A stretch of DNA of 64,000 nucleotides from Dyella choica. Lineage in GTDB: Bacteria > Pseudomonadota > Gammaproteobacteria > Xanthomonadales > Rhodanobacteraceae. Shown piece by piece: positions 7,449 to 19,021 of the stretch (position 1 is the stretch's first letter; every line of letters starts with the position of its first letter). The position numbers and the translations under genes were made by a program. The notes under the pieces are model-generated. The model saw nothing but the letters and a program-made list of their open reading frames with translations. It ran no database searches and had not been told where the DNA came from. The DNA is taken from positions 1-64,000 of the forward strand of contig NZ_RYYV01000003.1 in NCBI RefSeq assembly GCF_003977665.1, in the 5' to 3' direction.

Positions 7449-10400
7449 CTACATGTGCAAGCTGAAATCAGCCCGCGTGGTCTTACCCTTGTCTTCGATG
7501 CCCTTGGCATCCAGCTTCGACGCCAGCACGAACACGCGGTTATCGGCGATCTTGCCTTGCAGGTATTGGCGCACCGCGCCGGCGCGGCGCTCAGCCAGAT
7601 GACGCAGGGCGTCCTGGTCGACCGTCACGTTGGCTTCCAGCATCTTGATCATTTCCTCCGGGGGCTGCGACTTGGTCAGCCCGAGGAAGTCGCGCGGTTT
7701 ATCGAACTTGGCGTGCTTGTAAGCCTTGGCCAGATACTTTTTGTAATCGTCGGTCCCCGGTTTCACCGGTGCAGCCTTGGCGGGGGCGCTGCCGATGTCG
7801 TCGGCCTCTTCCTTCTGCACCATGTCATCCACCGTCACCTTGCGCAGGCCTTCCTCGTCCACGGAGGGATCGACACGGCCGGTGATGTCCAGCTTGATGT
7901 CCGGCTTCTTGTTGAGGATATCCACCACATGCACGAGCCGGTCTTGAGCTTGCGCATCGAGCACGGCCGATCCGGGGATGAATTCCACGTAGTCCAGGTC
8001 CTGCTGGCCGCCGCCGCCGCCAATCGATGCCAGCAGGCGGAACGGCGAAGTCACCGCGCGCTTGAGCACGTTCACGAAGGCCTGCCAGATCACGCCGCCG
8101 AGGCTGAATTCAGGATCGTTGAGAGAACCGGAGACGGGAACGTGGATGTCGATGTTGCCGTTGGAATCCTTCAACAGCGCCACCGCGAGCTTCACCGGCA
8201 GATGGCTGATGCCGGGGCCTTCCATGCGATCGCCGAAAGTCAGCTGGTTGAGCACGATATGGTTGTCGGCATTCAACTGGTTCTGGTCCAGTTGATAGTG
8301 CACGTCCATCGTGAGCCGGCCCTTGGTGATCGGGTAGCCGGCGTACTTGCCGGAGTAGGGCGTCAGATGCGTGAGCTCCACATCATTGGCCTTGGCCTTG
8401 ATATCCAGGAACGCCATCGGCGTGAGCGGATTGATGCTGCCTTCGATGTTCACCGGTGAGCTGTCGTCCAGCTCGCCCTGCAGCGTGACGTCGGCGGGCT
8501 TGCCGGTGGTATTTGTGCCGAACGCGCCGATCTTGCCGGCGAGCTGAGTGATGTTGGCGGTGTAATTGGGCTTGATGAAGTTGTCGGTGTAATTGAGATT
8601 GCCGCTGGCCAGCGTGATCTGGCCGATATGGATGTCAGCCGGCGGTGCGGCGGAGGTCGACGCGCTGGCGAGAGTCGCGGTGGTCGTATGGCCGCCCCCC
8701 GGCGTGCGCGAGGTTTCTTTCTCCGGCGGGGGAGGCGCGCTCTGGGCCGGCGCCGGGCCAACCTGTGCGTTGGTCACCGAAACCGGTGCCTGCGCCGGAT
8801 TGGAAATCACGTCCTGCAGATTGAGCCGGCCGTTGGCATTGATGATCACGCGTGCGTAGAAGTCTTCAAGCGCCAGGGCGGCGATGTCGACCTTCGGCGC
8901 AGCACCGTTCATTTGCAGCTTCATCCCGCTGAGCGCGAGCGAATTCCAGCGCAGGAAGTCCTCGCTGGTCAGCTTGTCCAGGACGCGCACACGGCTCAGC
9001 GCCATGCTGCCCTGATAGGCCATCAGGGCCTGCGGTTTGCCATCACGGTAACGGACGCGTCCATCCGCGCTGAGCTTTGCACTGTCGATATTGACGTTCA
9101 GCGGGACCTTCACCAGTGAGGCAAACGGCGCAACATTCAGCTTGCTGGCGACGATGCGCAGATCGGCGTCCATCGGTTCGGGTTTGACCTGGCCGTCGAC
9201 CTTGAACGTGCCGCGGCCCATGCCGCCGCTCAGTGCCAGCTTGATCGGCTTGTGCATGTCGTCCGAAAGACTGTCCAGGCCGAATTTCTCCGCATCGATC
9301 TGAATGCGTCCCTGCCGGGTCGGCAGGCTGGGATCGGTGAGCGCAAAGCTGCTGCCGTCGATCGCCAGGTGGGCGATGCTCCAATGCCATGACGGGGACT
9401 CAGCCTGCTTGCCCTTGGCCGGCGGCGACGACTTGCTCAGATTCGCAAGATCGATGTTGCCGTTCTTTAGTCGCTGGGCTTCGATCTTCAGGCCATGCAG
9501 AGTGATGTCACCGAACTGCGCGGTGCTGCTCCCAAGGTCGAAATGATGAATGTCCACCGTCAGCGTCTGCCACGCCACCAACTTGACGTCGCGTTGTTTC
9601 AGGGCGAATTCGTTGACGGCAAGCTTGCTGTTGTCGAGGGTCAGGGCCAGCGCCTTGCTCCAGTCGACCTTCAGCTTCACTTCCCCGTCCAGGGCGCCGC
9701 CGGCAATGTCCGCTTTGAGCGGAGGACCCCATGCCGCCAGGGGCTGCAAACCGACATGGTTCGCGCTGATCTGGCCTTCGAAGCGGCTGTCCTTCTCGAA
9801 CAGCTTGCCGACGGCATGCAGCGTTCCGCCGGCCAGGCCGGAGTTCACATCCACGGCGCCTGGTTGGGACGCAAGGGTGGAAAGCTGGCGGACGGTGCCC
9901 TGCATGTTTTCCAGTTGCAGGCGCGCGGGTGCCGGGCCGGTGAGATCGCTGTAGTCGAACGTGCTGTTGAGCAGGACGAGCGTGCCGATCTGCGCATCGG
10001 TGGGAGGCGTGCCAGGTTTGGCCGGCGCTGAGTTCTTGCCGAGCAAAGCGTCGAAGTTCGTGTGGTCGCCGGATGATTTGGTGTAATGCAGGCTCGCATG
10101 GTCGAGCTGCAGCGTGTTGAAGTGATAGCGTGACTGCAGCGGCTGTACGTCTTGCAGCGCGGCGGCGCCATGCCCCAGTTCGAGGATCGGGGCATGGTCG
10201 TGGGTGGTCATGCTGAAGTTGTCCAGCTGCAGCGCACCCTGCAGCTGCAGTTGCGGTGTCGGCTGCGCTTGCACGAAATGCACGTCCAGCGTGCCCGACA
10301 GCAAGCCGCTGGGAATGGCGGCGGGCAATGGCGCAGGGGCATAAGCCAGGTACTTCGCCAGGTCCAGGCGATCTATGTTGAAGCTGATCACCGATTCGCG

Positions 10401-11108
10401 GCTGCTGGCGAACGGCTTGGTCTGTCCCTCGATCCGCAATGGGCTGCCATCCACGCGCATGGCCAGCAAGGGTTGCACGAAGATGTCGACGTCATGCGGC
10501 AGATTGGTGATGAACGGGATGCCGAGTTCGAGTTGGTCCACGCGATGCGTGGCGTTCTGCACCTTGTCGTCGAAGCCGATGTCGCCATCGTGCACACTGA
10601 TGTTGGAGATGGCGAAATGCGTTGGCGATGCGTTCGGATCAGCTGGCTTCGACTCGAGGCGCTGCAGGATGTCGCTGAAGTTGAACGTCTGTGCGCCCGT
10701 GCGCGTAATGTGCAGCTGCGGGTGCTGCAGCGTCAGTTCGTCCAGCACCGGGGCCAGATGAAAGAGCGAGCTCCATGAGGCGTTCACCACCAACTGATCG
10801 AAATCGACGAACGATGCCGCGCCATCGCGTTCGCCGATATGCAGCTTGTCCACCGTGAGCCGTATCGTGTACGGATTGAAGTGGACCGCGCCGATCGTAA
10901 CGGGACGCTGCAGCTGGGCTGCCAGCTGCTTTTCGAGCTGGCCCTTGATGATGCCGGGCGCAATGAAAAAGCCGAACAGGCCGAACAGCGCAAGCAGGAT
11001 GACGATCACCAGCGTCGTGATGCGCAGGCGGCGGGAATGGTACAGGCTTACCGCGCGCTCGCGGCCAGCCTTCAGCAGCGCATTGGGTGACAGGTTCCGG
11101 TTTGCCAT
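7449..11108 (-). CDS. DUF748 (AsmA-like) envelope protein
   Basis: A 1,219-residue protein with one membrane helix at about 28-52, followed by a long periplasmic region of the AsmA-like/DUF748 type. The family signature begins right after the helix (L-Q-R-P-V-T-I-G-A-V-H-F-N-P). Near the C-terminus there is the conserved G-S-A-V-L-D-A-Q-A-Q-D-R-L block, where Asp-rich turns precede an H-L-A-E-R-R-A-G-A-V motif. A Pro/Ala-rich linker lies around 780-830. AsmA-like proteins are thought to bridge the periplasm and take part in phospholipid transfer or outer-membrane homeostasis, but no specific substrate can be given for DUF748 members. It is a long, single gene with its own upstream gap. Confidence 0.88.
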   Translation of the reverse strand: MANRNLSPNALLKAGRERAVSLYHSRRLRITTLVIVILLALFGLFGFFIAPGIIKGQLEKQLAAQLQRPVTIGAVHFNPYTIRLTVDKLHIGERDGAASFVDFDQLVVNASWSSLFHLAPVLDELTLQHPQLHITRTGAQTFNFSDILQRLESKPADPNASPTHFAISNISVHDGDIGFDDKVQNATHRVDQLELGIPFITNLPHDVDIFVQPLLAMRVDGSPLRIEGQTKPFASSRESVISFNIDRLDLAKYLAYAPAPLPAAIPSGLLSGTLDVHFVQAQPTPQLQLQGALQLDNFSMTTHDHAPILELGHGAAALQDVQPLQSRYHFNTLQLDHASLHYTKSSGDHTNFDALLGKNSAPAKPGTPPTDAQIGTLVLLNSTFDYSDLTGPAPARLQLENMQGTVRQLSTLASQPGAVDVNSGLAGGTLHAVGKLFEKDSRFEGQISANHVGLQPLAAWGPPLKADIAGGALDGEVKLKVDWSKALALTLDNSKLAVNEFALKQRDVKLVAWQTLTVDIHHFDLGSSTAQFGDITLHGLKIEAQRLKNGNIDLANLSKSSPPAKGKQAESPSWHWSIAHLAIDGSSFALTDPSLPTRQGRIQIDAEKFGLDSLSDDMHKPIKLALSGGMGRGTFKVDGQVKPEPMDADLRIVASKLNVAPFASLVKVPLNVNIDSAKLSADGRVRYRDGKPQALMAYQGSMALSRVRVLDKLTSEDFLRWNSLALSGMKLQMNGAAPKVDIAALALEDFYARVIINANGRLNLQDVISNPAQAPVSVTNAQVGPAPAQSAPPPPEKETSRTPGGGHTTTATLASASTSAAPPADIHIGQITLASGNLNYTDNFIKPNYTANITQLAGKIGAFGTNTTGKPADVTLQGELDDSSPVNIEGSINPLTPMAFLDIKAKANDVELTHLTPYSGKYAGYPITKGRLTMDVHYQLDQNQLNADNHIVLNQLTFGDRMEGPGISHLPVKLAVALLKDSNGNIDIHVPVSGSLNDPEFSLGGVIWQAFVNVLKRAVTSPFRLLASIGGGGGQQDLDYVEFIPGSAVLDAQAQDRLVHVVDILNKKPDIKLDITGRVDPSVDEEGLRKVTVDDMVQKEEADDIGSAPAKAAPVKPGTDDYKKYLAKAYKHAKFDKPRDFLGLTKSQPPEEMIKMLEANVTVDQDALRHLAERRAGAVRQYLQGKIADNRVFVLASKLDAKGIEDKGKTTRADFSLHM

Positions 11109-11243
11109 GCCGTCGATGCTCCTCCCGTGACATCGCGGACCGACCGTGCCGGCGCAACAGACCGTGCACTATCCCAAGCTTGAAGTTCATGTCGGCACGC
11201 CCGTGAGGATGAGTGTAGCCTCAGGCGTGCGGATTGCGTAGAC

Positions 11244-11271
11244 GTAGGCTGGGATTGGCATCCCAACCTAC
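11244..11271. repeat. Half copy of the GTAGGCTGGG palindromic repeat
   Basis: GTAGGCTGGGAT and ATCCCAACCTAC form a near-perfect 12-bp stem around a four-base centre, in the gap between the DUF748 gene and the tdh 3' end. It corresponds to one half of the roughly 75-bp repeat seen at 26371, 31653, 45445 and 62666. Confidence 0.8.
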
Positions 11272-11287
11272 GCCCGTAATCGCTGCG

Positions 11288-12310
11288 TCAATGCCAGGAG
11301 CAGACCACCTTGCCGCACAAGCCGGCGTCCATCAGGTCGAAGCCCTTCTGGAAATCGTCGATGTGGATCTGGTGGGTGAGCACCTTTTGCAGCGGGAAGC
11401 CGGTGAGCACCATCTGGGTCATTTTGTACCAGGTCTCGTACATGCGGCGGCCGTAGATGCCCTGCAGCGTAAGGCCCTTGAAGATCACCCGGTCCCAGTC
11501 GATGCCGGCGCCCTTGGGCAGGATGCCGAGCAGGGCGACCTTGCCGCCGTGATACATGCAATCGAGCATGTCGTTGAAGGCGCGCTGGTTGCCGCTCATT
11601 TCCAGGCCCACGTCGAAGCCCTCCATGTGCAGGTCCTTCATGACGTCCTTAAGTGACTGGTTGGCCACGTTCACCACGCGCGTGGCGCCCATGTCGGCGG
11701 CGAGCTTCAGGCGGTAGTCGTTGACGTCCGTGACCACCACGTTGCGCGCGCCCACGTGCTTGGCGATGCCGGCGGCGATGATGCCGATCGGACCGGCGCC
11801 GGTGATCAGCACGTCTTCGCCCACCATGTCGAACTCCAGTGCGCAGTGTGCCGCGTTGCCGTAGGGATCGAAGAAGGCGGCCAGCTCGGAGGGGATCTGA
11901 TCCGGAATCGGCCACAGGTTGGCGGCCGGCATGGTCATGTACTCGGCGAAGGCGCCATTGCGGTTCACGCCGATGCCCACGGTGTTCGGGCATAGATGCT
12001 GGCGGCCGGCGCGGCAGTTGCGGCAATGGCCGCACACTATGTGACCTTCCGCCGAAACGCGGTCACCGATTTTGTAGCCGGTCACCCCCGGGCCGATCTC
12101 CACCACGCGGCCGACGAACTCATGGCCGATGGTGAGGCCGGGCTTGATCGTGCGCTGGGACCACTCGTCCCATTTGTAGATGTGCAGGTCGGTGCCGCAG
12201 ATCGCGGTTTTCTCCAATTTGATCAGCACCTCGTTCGGGCCGACTTCCGGCACCGGCACTTCTTCCATCCAAAGGCCCTTTTCGGGCAGGCGCTTGACCA
12301 GGGCTTTCAT
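11288..12310 (-). CDS. tdh: L-threonine 3-dehydrogenase
   Basis: A 340-residue zinc-dependent medium-chain dehydrogenase that oxidises threonine to 2-amino-3-oxobutyrate with NAD+; Kbl then makes glycine. The catalytic-zinc Cys (T-A-I-C-G-T-D-L-H) and G-H-E-F-V-G are present, and the structural-zinc cluster reads [15 protein letters not shown]. The Rossmann motif is I-T-G-A-G-P-I-G. Start M-K-A-L-V-K at 12310 matches family length (E. coli 341); a preceding Met at 12313 and others further upstream are possible. It is divergent from miaA, with a 145-base shared upstream region. Confidence 0.96.
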   Translation of the reverse strand: MKALVKRLPEKGLWMEEVPVPEVGPNEVLIKLEKTAICGTDLHIYKWDEWSQRTIKPGLTIGHEFVGRVVEIGPGVTGYKIGDRVSAEGHIVCGHCRNCRAGRQHLCPNTVGIGVNRNGAFAEYMTMPAANLWPIPDQIPSELAAFFDPYGNAAHCALEFDMVGEDVLITGAGPIGIIAAGIAKHVGARNVVVTDVNDYRLKLAADMGATRVVNVANQSLKDVMKDLHMEGFDVGLEMSGNQRAFNDMLDCMYHGGKVALLGILPKGAGIDWDRVIFKGLTLQGIYGRRMYETWYKMTQMVLTGFPLQKVLTHQIHIDDFQKGFDLMDAGLCGKVVCSWH

Positions 12311-12455
12311 CATTTGCGGCATGGGGAACATCCACAGCAGGCGGGGGAGGGAAACGCAAGCGACAATTATATCGGTCCACGCTGTGCGGGCTTTACTGCG
12401 CTGCCGCATGCGGCAGGCGCCATTCGCAACAAAGCCAAGCCGCTAAACTGTCGCG

Positions 12456-13403
12456 ATGCCTGTCGATCACCGCCCGCTTGCGATCTTCCTCATGGGCCCG
12501 ACCGCGTCGGGCAAGACTGCGCTGGCCTGTGCGTTGAGCGAGCGCTTTCCGCTTGGCTTGATCAGCGTGGATTCGGCCCTGGTTTATCGTGGCCTGGATA
12601 TCGGCTCCGCCAAGCCGGATGCAGCGACGCTGGCGCGCTACCCGCATGCCTTGATCGATATCCGCGATCCGGCGGCGCCGTATTCGGCCGCGGATTTCAG
12701 TGCAGATGCGCAGGCAGCCATGCAACGTGCCGGCGAAGCCGGTCGCGTTCCCTTGTTGGTGGGTGGCACCGGGCTGTACTTCCGCGCACTGCAGCGTGGC
12801 TTGTCGACCTTGCCGGAAGCGAATCCCGAGGTGCGCGCGCAATTGGCCGGACAGGCCGCAGCGATAGGCTGGGACGGCATGCACCGCCGGCTGGCGGAAC
12901 TCGATCCGCAGGCCGCTGCACGCATCAAGCCCGGTGACGCCCAGCGCATCCAGCGCGCCCTGGAAGTGGTCACGCTCACCGGCCAGCCGCTCAGCGTGCA
13001 GCAGCACGGTGGACGCGGCCAGGCTTTCCCATGGCGTGTGTTGAAGCTGGCGCTGGTGCCGGAAGAGCGTGCGGCACTGCACGCTCGCGTCGCACGGCGC
13101 TTCGATGAGATGTTGCGCCAAGGCCTGCTCGATGAAGTGCGCGCGCTGCGCCAGCGGGGCGGCCTCAGCCCAGACCTTCCGGCCTTGCGGGCTGTCGGCT
13201 ACCGCCAGGCCTGGGAACACCTGGATGGCCTTTACGATGCCGATGAATTGCGTGACCGGGGCATTTTCGCCACCCGACAGCTCGCCAAGCGGCAGATCAC
13301 CTGGCTGCGCAGCGAGCTGGATGCGCGGGTGTTGGACCCGGAGCGGAGCGACTTGGTGGGGCGTGCGATGGATGCCGTGGGGTTGTTTCTAGGCACGAAA
13401 TGA
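12456..13403 (+). CDS. miaA: tRNA dimethylallyltransferase
   Basis: A 315-residue enzyme that transfers the dimethylallyl group of DMAPP to N6 of A37 in tRNAs reading UNN codons, the first step towards ms2i6A. The P-loop G-P-T-A-S-G-K-T lies at about 12-19, followed by [28 protein letters not shown] and the [11 protein letters not shown] block. It heads the conserved miaA-hfq-hflX-hflK-hflC cluster of gammaproteobacteria. Confidence 0.97.
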   Translation: MPVDHRPLAIFLMGPTASGKTALACALSERFPLGLISVDSALVYRGLDIGSAKPDAATLARYPHALIDIRDPAAPYSAADFSADAQAAMQRAGEAGRVPLLVGGTGLYFRALQRGLSTLPEANPEVRAQLAGQAAAIGWDGMHRRLAELDPQAAARIKPGDAQRIQRALEVVTLTGQPLSVQQHGGRGQAFPWRVLKLALVPEERAALHARVARRFDEMLRQGLLDEVRALRQRGGLSPDLPALRAVGYRQAWEHLDGLYDADELRDRGIFATRQLAKRQITWLRSELDARVLDPERSDLVGRAMDAVGLFLGTK

Positions 13404-13510
13404 GGATTGTTTGTAAAGAAATTGACGTGGTTTTGTTATGCTCTCGTCATGACCCGCAAAACTCTTTCATCCTTGATTTAAAAGCGGTTAACATTCAGAG
13501 ACTCGGGGCG

Positions 13511-13534
13511 GGGCGCCTTTGGCGTCGCTTTTTT
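13511..13534 (+). promoter_or_regulatory. Possible attenuator hairpin in the hfq leader
   Basis: GGCGCC at 13512-13517 pairs with GGCGTC at 13521-13526 (one G-T pair) around TTT, followed by GCTTTTTT. It lies in the 164-base gap between miaA and hfq and has the shape of a weak intrinsic terminator. It could reduce read-through from miaA so that hfq depends on its own promoter. A TTGTAA / TGTTAT pair with 17-base spacing lies at about 13410-13438. Confidence 0.4.
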
Positions 13535-13567
13535 CCGGCCCATCCGTGGATGAGGGGGAGAACAACA

Positions 13568-13849
13568 ATGTCAAAAGGGCAATCCTTGCAAGATCCATTT
13601 CTGAACGCACTGCGCCGAGAGCGCGTACCGGTAGCCATCTACCTGGTGAATGGCATTAAGCTGCAGGGCACGATCGAATCGTTCGATCAGTTCGTGGTGC
13701 TGTTGCGCAACCAGGTCAGCCAGATGGTCTACAAACACGCCATTTCCACCGTGGTGCCGAGCCGCAACGTGCGCGTCGGCAATGGCCACGAAGGTCACGA
13801 GGGCCACGAAAGCCACCTCGAGCACGCATCGATCGAAAGCGAAGGTTGA
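13568..13849 (+). CDS. hfq: RNA chaperone Hfq
   Basis: A 93-residue Sm-like protein that forms a hexameric ring and pairs small RNAs with mRNAs. The start [12 protein letters not shown] matches the family; in-frame sequence upstream of it is leader. Sm1 ([13 protein letters not shown]) and Sm2 ([10 protein letters not shown]) are intact. The C-terminal tail carries repeated G-H-E units and is His-rich. The stop codon TGA is followed in the same frame by the hflX coding sequence. Confidence 0.97.
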   Translation: MSKGQSLQDPFLNALRRERVPVAIYLVNGIKLQGTIESFDQFVVLLRNQVSQMVYKHAISTVVPSRNVRVGNGHEGHEGHESHLEHASIESEG

Positions 13850-13855
13850 TTCACT

Positions 13856-15166
13856 CTGTTCGATAGGCAAAAGAAAGGCGAACGGGCTGTGTTGGTCCTC
13901 CCGCACTCGCGGGGGGAGGACGATGCCGCCGAGCGAGCGGAGGAATTCGTCGAGCTGGTGATGTCCGCTGGTGCCCAAGTGCTGGCCTGCATTCCCGCGC
14001 GCGTAGAAAGCCCCAATCCGCGCTACTACATCGGCACCGGCAAGGCCGAAGAAGTGGCCGAAGCCGTGCGTGCGCTGGAAGCGGATGTGGTGCTGGTCGA
14101 CCACCTCCTTTCGCCCGTGCAAGAGCGCAATCTGGAAAAGCTGCTCAACGTGCGCGTGGTGGATCGGGCCGGTCTCATCCTCGACATCTTCGCCCAGCGC
14201 GCCCGGTCCCACGAAGGCAAGCTGGAAGTGGAGCTTGCCCAGCTCAAGCACCTGGCGACACGCCTGGTGCGCGGCTGGACGCATTTGGAACGCCAGCGCG
14301 GTGGTGCCATCGGCCTGCGCGGACCGGGTGAAACGCAGCTGGAAACCGACCGCAGGCTGCTGGGCGAACGCGTGAAGATGCTCACCAAGCGCCTCGAAAA
14401 AGTGCAGACCCAGCGTACCCAGCAGCGTCGCGCTCGCCTGCGCAACACGGTGCCGCGAGTGGCCCTGGTCGGCTACACCAACGCCGGCAAGTCCACGTTG
14501 TTCAATGCGCTCACGCAAGGCGACGTCTATGCGGCGGACCAGTTGTTCGCCACGCTCGATCCCACCGTGCGCAAGCTCGATGACTTGAGCTGCGGTCCCG
14601 CCGTGCTGGCCGATACCGTGGGTTTCATCCGCGAGTTGCCGCACGACCTGGTCGCCGCCTTCCGCGGCACGCTGGCCGAAGCGCGCGATGCGGATTTGCT
14701 GCTGCACGTCAGTGACGCCGCGGATGAAGAGCGCGAGCGCCTGCATCAAGTGGTCGACCAGGTGCTGGAAGAAATCGGCGCGGGCGACGTGCCGCAATTG
14801 CATGTGATGAACAAGCTCGACCTGGCCGGCGGTGAGCCGCGGATGGTGCGAAACGCCGAAGGCTTGCCGCAGCAGGTGTGGCTGTCGGCCGCCACGGGCG
14901 CAGGCCTGGATTTGTTGCGCGAGGCCTTGGGGGAATGCCTGGGCGGCGCGCGCGTGCAGTCCGAGCTGCGCCTGCCGCTGTCTGCAGGGCGCCTGCATGC
15001 CCGGCTGCGTGCGGCCGGCGCCATCGCCGAAGAAGCCGTCGATGAAGAGGGCTGGCGTCTTCGTATCGACGCTCCGCGGAGCGTGCTGGCGCCGTTGACC
15101 GGCGGGCAGGGCCACGATGTGGAGCTGCTGCGGGGCTTGTTGGGGAGTCCTGATTCGGCGCTGTAG
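13856..15166 (+). CDS. hflX: Ribosome-associated GTPase HflX, probable CTG start
   Basis: A GTPase that binds the large ribosomal subunit and rescues or splits stalled ribosomes. An N-terminal HflX domain is followed by a glycine-rich linker and a G domain whose P-loop reads G-Y-T-N-A-G-K-S-T, with D-T-V-G-F and N-K-L-D further on. The first standard start is GTG 13889. However, the family N-terminus (M-F-D-R-x-x-K-G-E-x-A-x-L) is matched upstream by L-F-D-R-Q-K-K-G-E-R-A-V-L, with the L encoded by CTG at 13856. That gives 436 residues, begins 6 bases after the hfq stop in the same frame, and has GAAGG upstream. The TAG stop lies inside an interspersed repeat. Confidence 0.93.
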   Translation: MFDRQKKGERAVLVLPHSRGEDDAAERAEEFVELVMSAGAQVLACIPARVESPNPRYYIGTGKAEEVAEAVRALEADVVLVDHLLSPVQERNLEKLLNVRVVDRAGLILDIFAQRARSHEGKLEVELAQLKHLATRLVRGWTHLERQRGGAIGLRGPGETQLETDRRLLGERVKMLTKRLEKVQTQRTQQRRARLRNTVPRVALVGYTNAGKSTLFNALTQGDVYAADQLFATLDPTVRKLDDLSCGPAVLADTVGFIRELPHDLVAAFRGTLAEARDADLLLHVSDAADEERERLHQVVDQVLEEIGAGDVPQLHVMNKLDLAGGEPRMVRNAEGLPQQVWLSAATGAGLDLLREALGECLGGARVQSELRLPLSAGRLHARLRAAGAIAEEAVDEEGWRLRIDAPRSVLAPLTGGQGHDVELLRGLLGSPDSAL

Positions 15167-15232
15167 GCTGAGATGACAATCCCTGCATCGCATGCATGGC
15201 ATGCATGTCAATGCTGAGTTTGCAACCTAAGC
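15163..15232. repeat. Degenerate copy of the GTAGGCTGGG repeat at the hflX 3' end
   Basis: GTAGGCTGAGATGACAATCC opens the copy, the middle has a GCATGCATGGCATGCATG palindrome, and the end reads CAACCTAAGCC. The opening GTAG supplies the TAG stop of hflX. Confidence 0.75.
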
Positions 15233-15416
15233 CAACACCGCCGCTGCCTGCCGGGACGGGACCCAATCGAGCCGTCTCTGCTAGAATGCGATCGTTTGTG
15301 CGCCACCTTGCCGAGGTGCTTGCACGCTCACCATCCGTCACCATGTCCCACCAACTCGAACCCAGCGTTTTCCGGCCGTTGTTGCCGGCCTCCCAGCGGC
15401 CTCAAGGAGACTGACC

Positions 15417-16517
15417 ATGGCCTGGAACGAACCCGGCAACGGGCAACGTGATCCGTGGAACAAGAACAAGCGCGGTTCCGCTGGCAAGCCCGGTGTCGAG
15501 ACCGCGCTCAAGGATCTGTTCAAGCGCATCGGGCGCCTGGGCGGCCCCGGCGGCATCCTCACCATCGTGGTGGCCATCCTGCTGGCCTGGCTGTTGCTGA
15601 CCAGCTATACGGTCATCGGTACCGGACAGGTAGGTGTAGTGCAGCGTTTCGGCGCTTATGCGCGGACCGTTGGCGCCGGATTCCATCTGAAGCTGCCGGC
15701 GCCGATCGAAACCACGCAGACGGTGGCGACCTCGCGCGTGCGCGCCATGTCCGACCAGGTCCGGATGCTCACGCGCGAACAGGACATCGTCACGGTCGAT
15801 TTCAACGTGCAGTACCAGGTCGCTGATCCCAGGAAATACCTGTTCAGTGCGCGCGATCCGGACGGCACGCTCAACGCGGCCGCACAGGCTGCCGTGCGTG
15901 CCGTGATCGGTGCGCAGGCAATGGACGATGTACTCACCGGCCAGAGCGACGGCAATGCGCCCGCGCCTCATCTGGGTACCCTGCAGCAGCAAGTGCGCGA
16001 CCAGCTGCAACGCACGCTGGATGCCTACGACTGCGGCTTGCGGGTCACGGACGTCAGCTTTCAGGCTGTCACGCCACCGCAGGAGGCGAAGGACGCCTTC
16101 GACGACGTGATCGCTGCGCGCCAGGACCGTGCGGGCCTGATCGACCAGGCGAAAGCCAACACCAGCCAGGACATTCCCAACGCCAAGGGCGAAGCCAGCC
16201 GCCTTGCGGCCGAGGCGCAAGCCTATAGGGCAGAGCGTATCGCGCGGGCGCAGGGCGAAGCCGAGCGCTTTGACCTTATCCTCAAGGAATACCGCGCCGC
16301 GCCGGAAGTCACCCGCCGCCGCCTGTGGCTGGAAACGATGGAAGATATCCTGCACGCGAGTAACAAGGTCATCGACGGCTCCGAAGGCCGCAGCGTCATA
16401 AGCATCGGCGGCGACCGCGGCGAAGCGCAGCCGGCCGCCAACTTGCCGGTTGCCGGCGCGGTAGCACAGCCGGGCAACACTGCGGGCGAAGAGGCGGAGA
16501 AGGGGAAGCAGCCATGA
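15417..16517 (+). CDS. hflK: FtsH protease regulator HflK
   Basis: A 366-residue SPFH/stomatin protein. With HflC it forms a large periplasmic cage around the FtsH protease and modulates membrane-protein degradation. A Gly/Asn/Trp-rich cytoplasmic N-terminus (M-A-W-N-E-P-G-N-G) precedes one membrane helix at about 50-70 and the SPFH domain (V-G-V-V-Q-R-F-G-A-Y). A long Ala/Glu-rich helical region follows. The start has a strong AAGGAG box 7 bases upstream. The stop overlaps the hflC start (ATGA), indicating translational coupling. Confidence 0.97.
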   Translation: MAWNEPGNGQRDPWNKNKRGSAGKPGVETALKDLFKRIGRLGGPGGILTIVVAILLAWLLLTSYTVIGTGQVGVVQRFGAYARTVGAGFHLKLPAPIETTQTVATSRVRAMSDQVRMLTREQDIVTVDFNVQYQVADPRKYLFSARDPDGTLNAAAQAAVRAVIGAQAMDDVLTGQSDGNAPAPHLGTLQQQVRDQLQRTLDAYDCGLRVTDVSFQAVTPPQEAKDAFDDVIAARQDRAGLIDQAKANTSQDIPNAKGEASRLAAEAQAYRAERIARAQGEAERFDLILKEYRAAPEVTRRRLWLETMEDILHASNKVIDGSEGRSVISIGGDRGEAQPAANLPVAGAVAQPGNTAGEEAEKGKQP

Positions 16518-17389
16518 AGACCACCGCTGCAATCATCATCGTTCTGCTCATCCTGCTCGGTTTCAACAGCTTCTATACCGTAGGCGAGGGCCAGCACGTT
16601 CTGTTGCTGCAGTTCGGCAAGATCTTGCGCACCGAGCGCCAGCCTGGCCTGCACGCCAAGCTGCCGTTGCTACAGCAGGCGTTGACGCTGGACGACCGCA
16701 TCCTGTCTTTCGATGCCGCGCCGCAGCGTTATGCCACCGCCGACAAGCAGAGCATCAACGTCAGCTACTACGTGAAATGGCGCATCGCCGACGCGGCCGA
16801 TTACTACCGCGCCACGGGCGGCGACGAGCTGCAGGCCGGTCAGCGTTTGGGCCCCATCGTCAGCAACGCGCTGCGCAATGTCGTAAGCGAGCACGGCATG
16901 GATCGGCTGGTTGCCGCCGGCCAGGATGACATCGCCTCCGGCACGCTGCAGCTGGCCAATACCGAAACGCGCAAGACCCTGGGCGTATCGGTGGTGGACG
17001 TACGCGTCACCAGCATCGAATTTCCCGACGACGTGAAGACGGCTGTCTACAAGCGTATGCAAACCGAGCGCCAGCAGCAGGCCGCCGCGATCCGTGCAGA
17101 GGGCAAGCAGCAGGCTGAATCGATCAAGGCCGAAACGCAGGCACAGGCGCAAGTGATCCGCGCCACCGCCGAAAGCGATGCCGACAAGGTCAGGGGCGCG
17201 GGCGATGCGCAGGCCGCGCAGATCTATGCGCAGGCGTATGCGCAGGATCCGGATTTCTTCGCGTTCTACCGCAGTCTGCAGGCGTACAGGAAATCCTTCG
17301 GCGACGGCAGGGGCACCATCATCCTCAAGCCCGATTCCGAATTCCTGCGCTACTTTGGCAACCCGGCCGTCGCGCCGGCCCGGCGCTGA
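16514..17389 (+). CDS. hflC: FtsH protease regulator HflC
   Basis: A 291-residue SPFH protein and obligate partner of HflK. One N-terminal membrane helix (about 5-20) precedes the SPFH domain (G-E-G-Q-H-V-L-L-L-Q-F-G-K-I), and a helical region rich in Q-Q-A-A-A-I-R-A-E-G-K-Q follows. The C-terminus carries the family ending (D-P-D-F-F-A-F-Y-R-S-L-Q-A-Y). It overlaps hflK by four bases. Confidence 0.97.
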   Translation: MKTTAAIIIVLLILLGFNSFYTVGEGQHVLLLQFGKILRTERQPGLHAKLPLLQQALTLDDRILSFDAAPQRYATADKQSINVSYYVKWRIADAADYYRATGGDELQAGQRLGPIVSNALRNVVSEHGMDRLVAAGQDDIASGTLQLANTETRKTLGVSVVDVRVTSIEFPDDVKTAVYKRMQTERQQQAAAIRAEGKQQAESIKAETQAQAQVIRATAESDADKVRGAGDAQAAQIYAQAYAQDPDFFAFYRSLQAYRKSFGDGRGTIILKPDSEFLRYFGNPAVAPARR

Positions 17390-18967
<1,578 letters not shown>

Positions 18968-18990
18968 TCGGCGGCAGGTACAGGATGACA

Positions 18991-19021
18991 AGAAGGGCCC
19001 TGCGGGGCCCTTCTGCATTTT
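18991..19021 (+). terminator. Rho-independent terminator after purA
   Basis: AGAAGGGCCC at 18991-19000 pairs perfectly with GGGCCCTTCT at 19005-19014 around a TGCG loop, followed by GCATTTT. It lies 23 bases after the purA stop. Confidence 0.9.
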
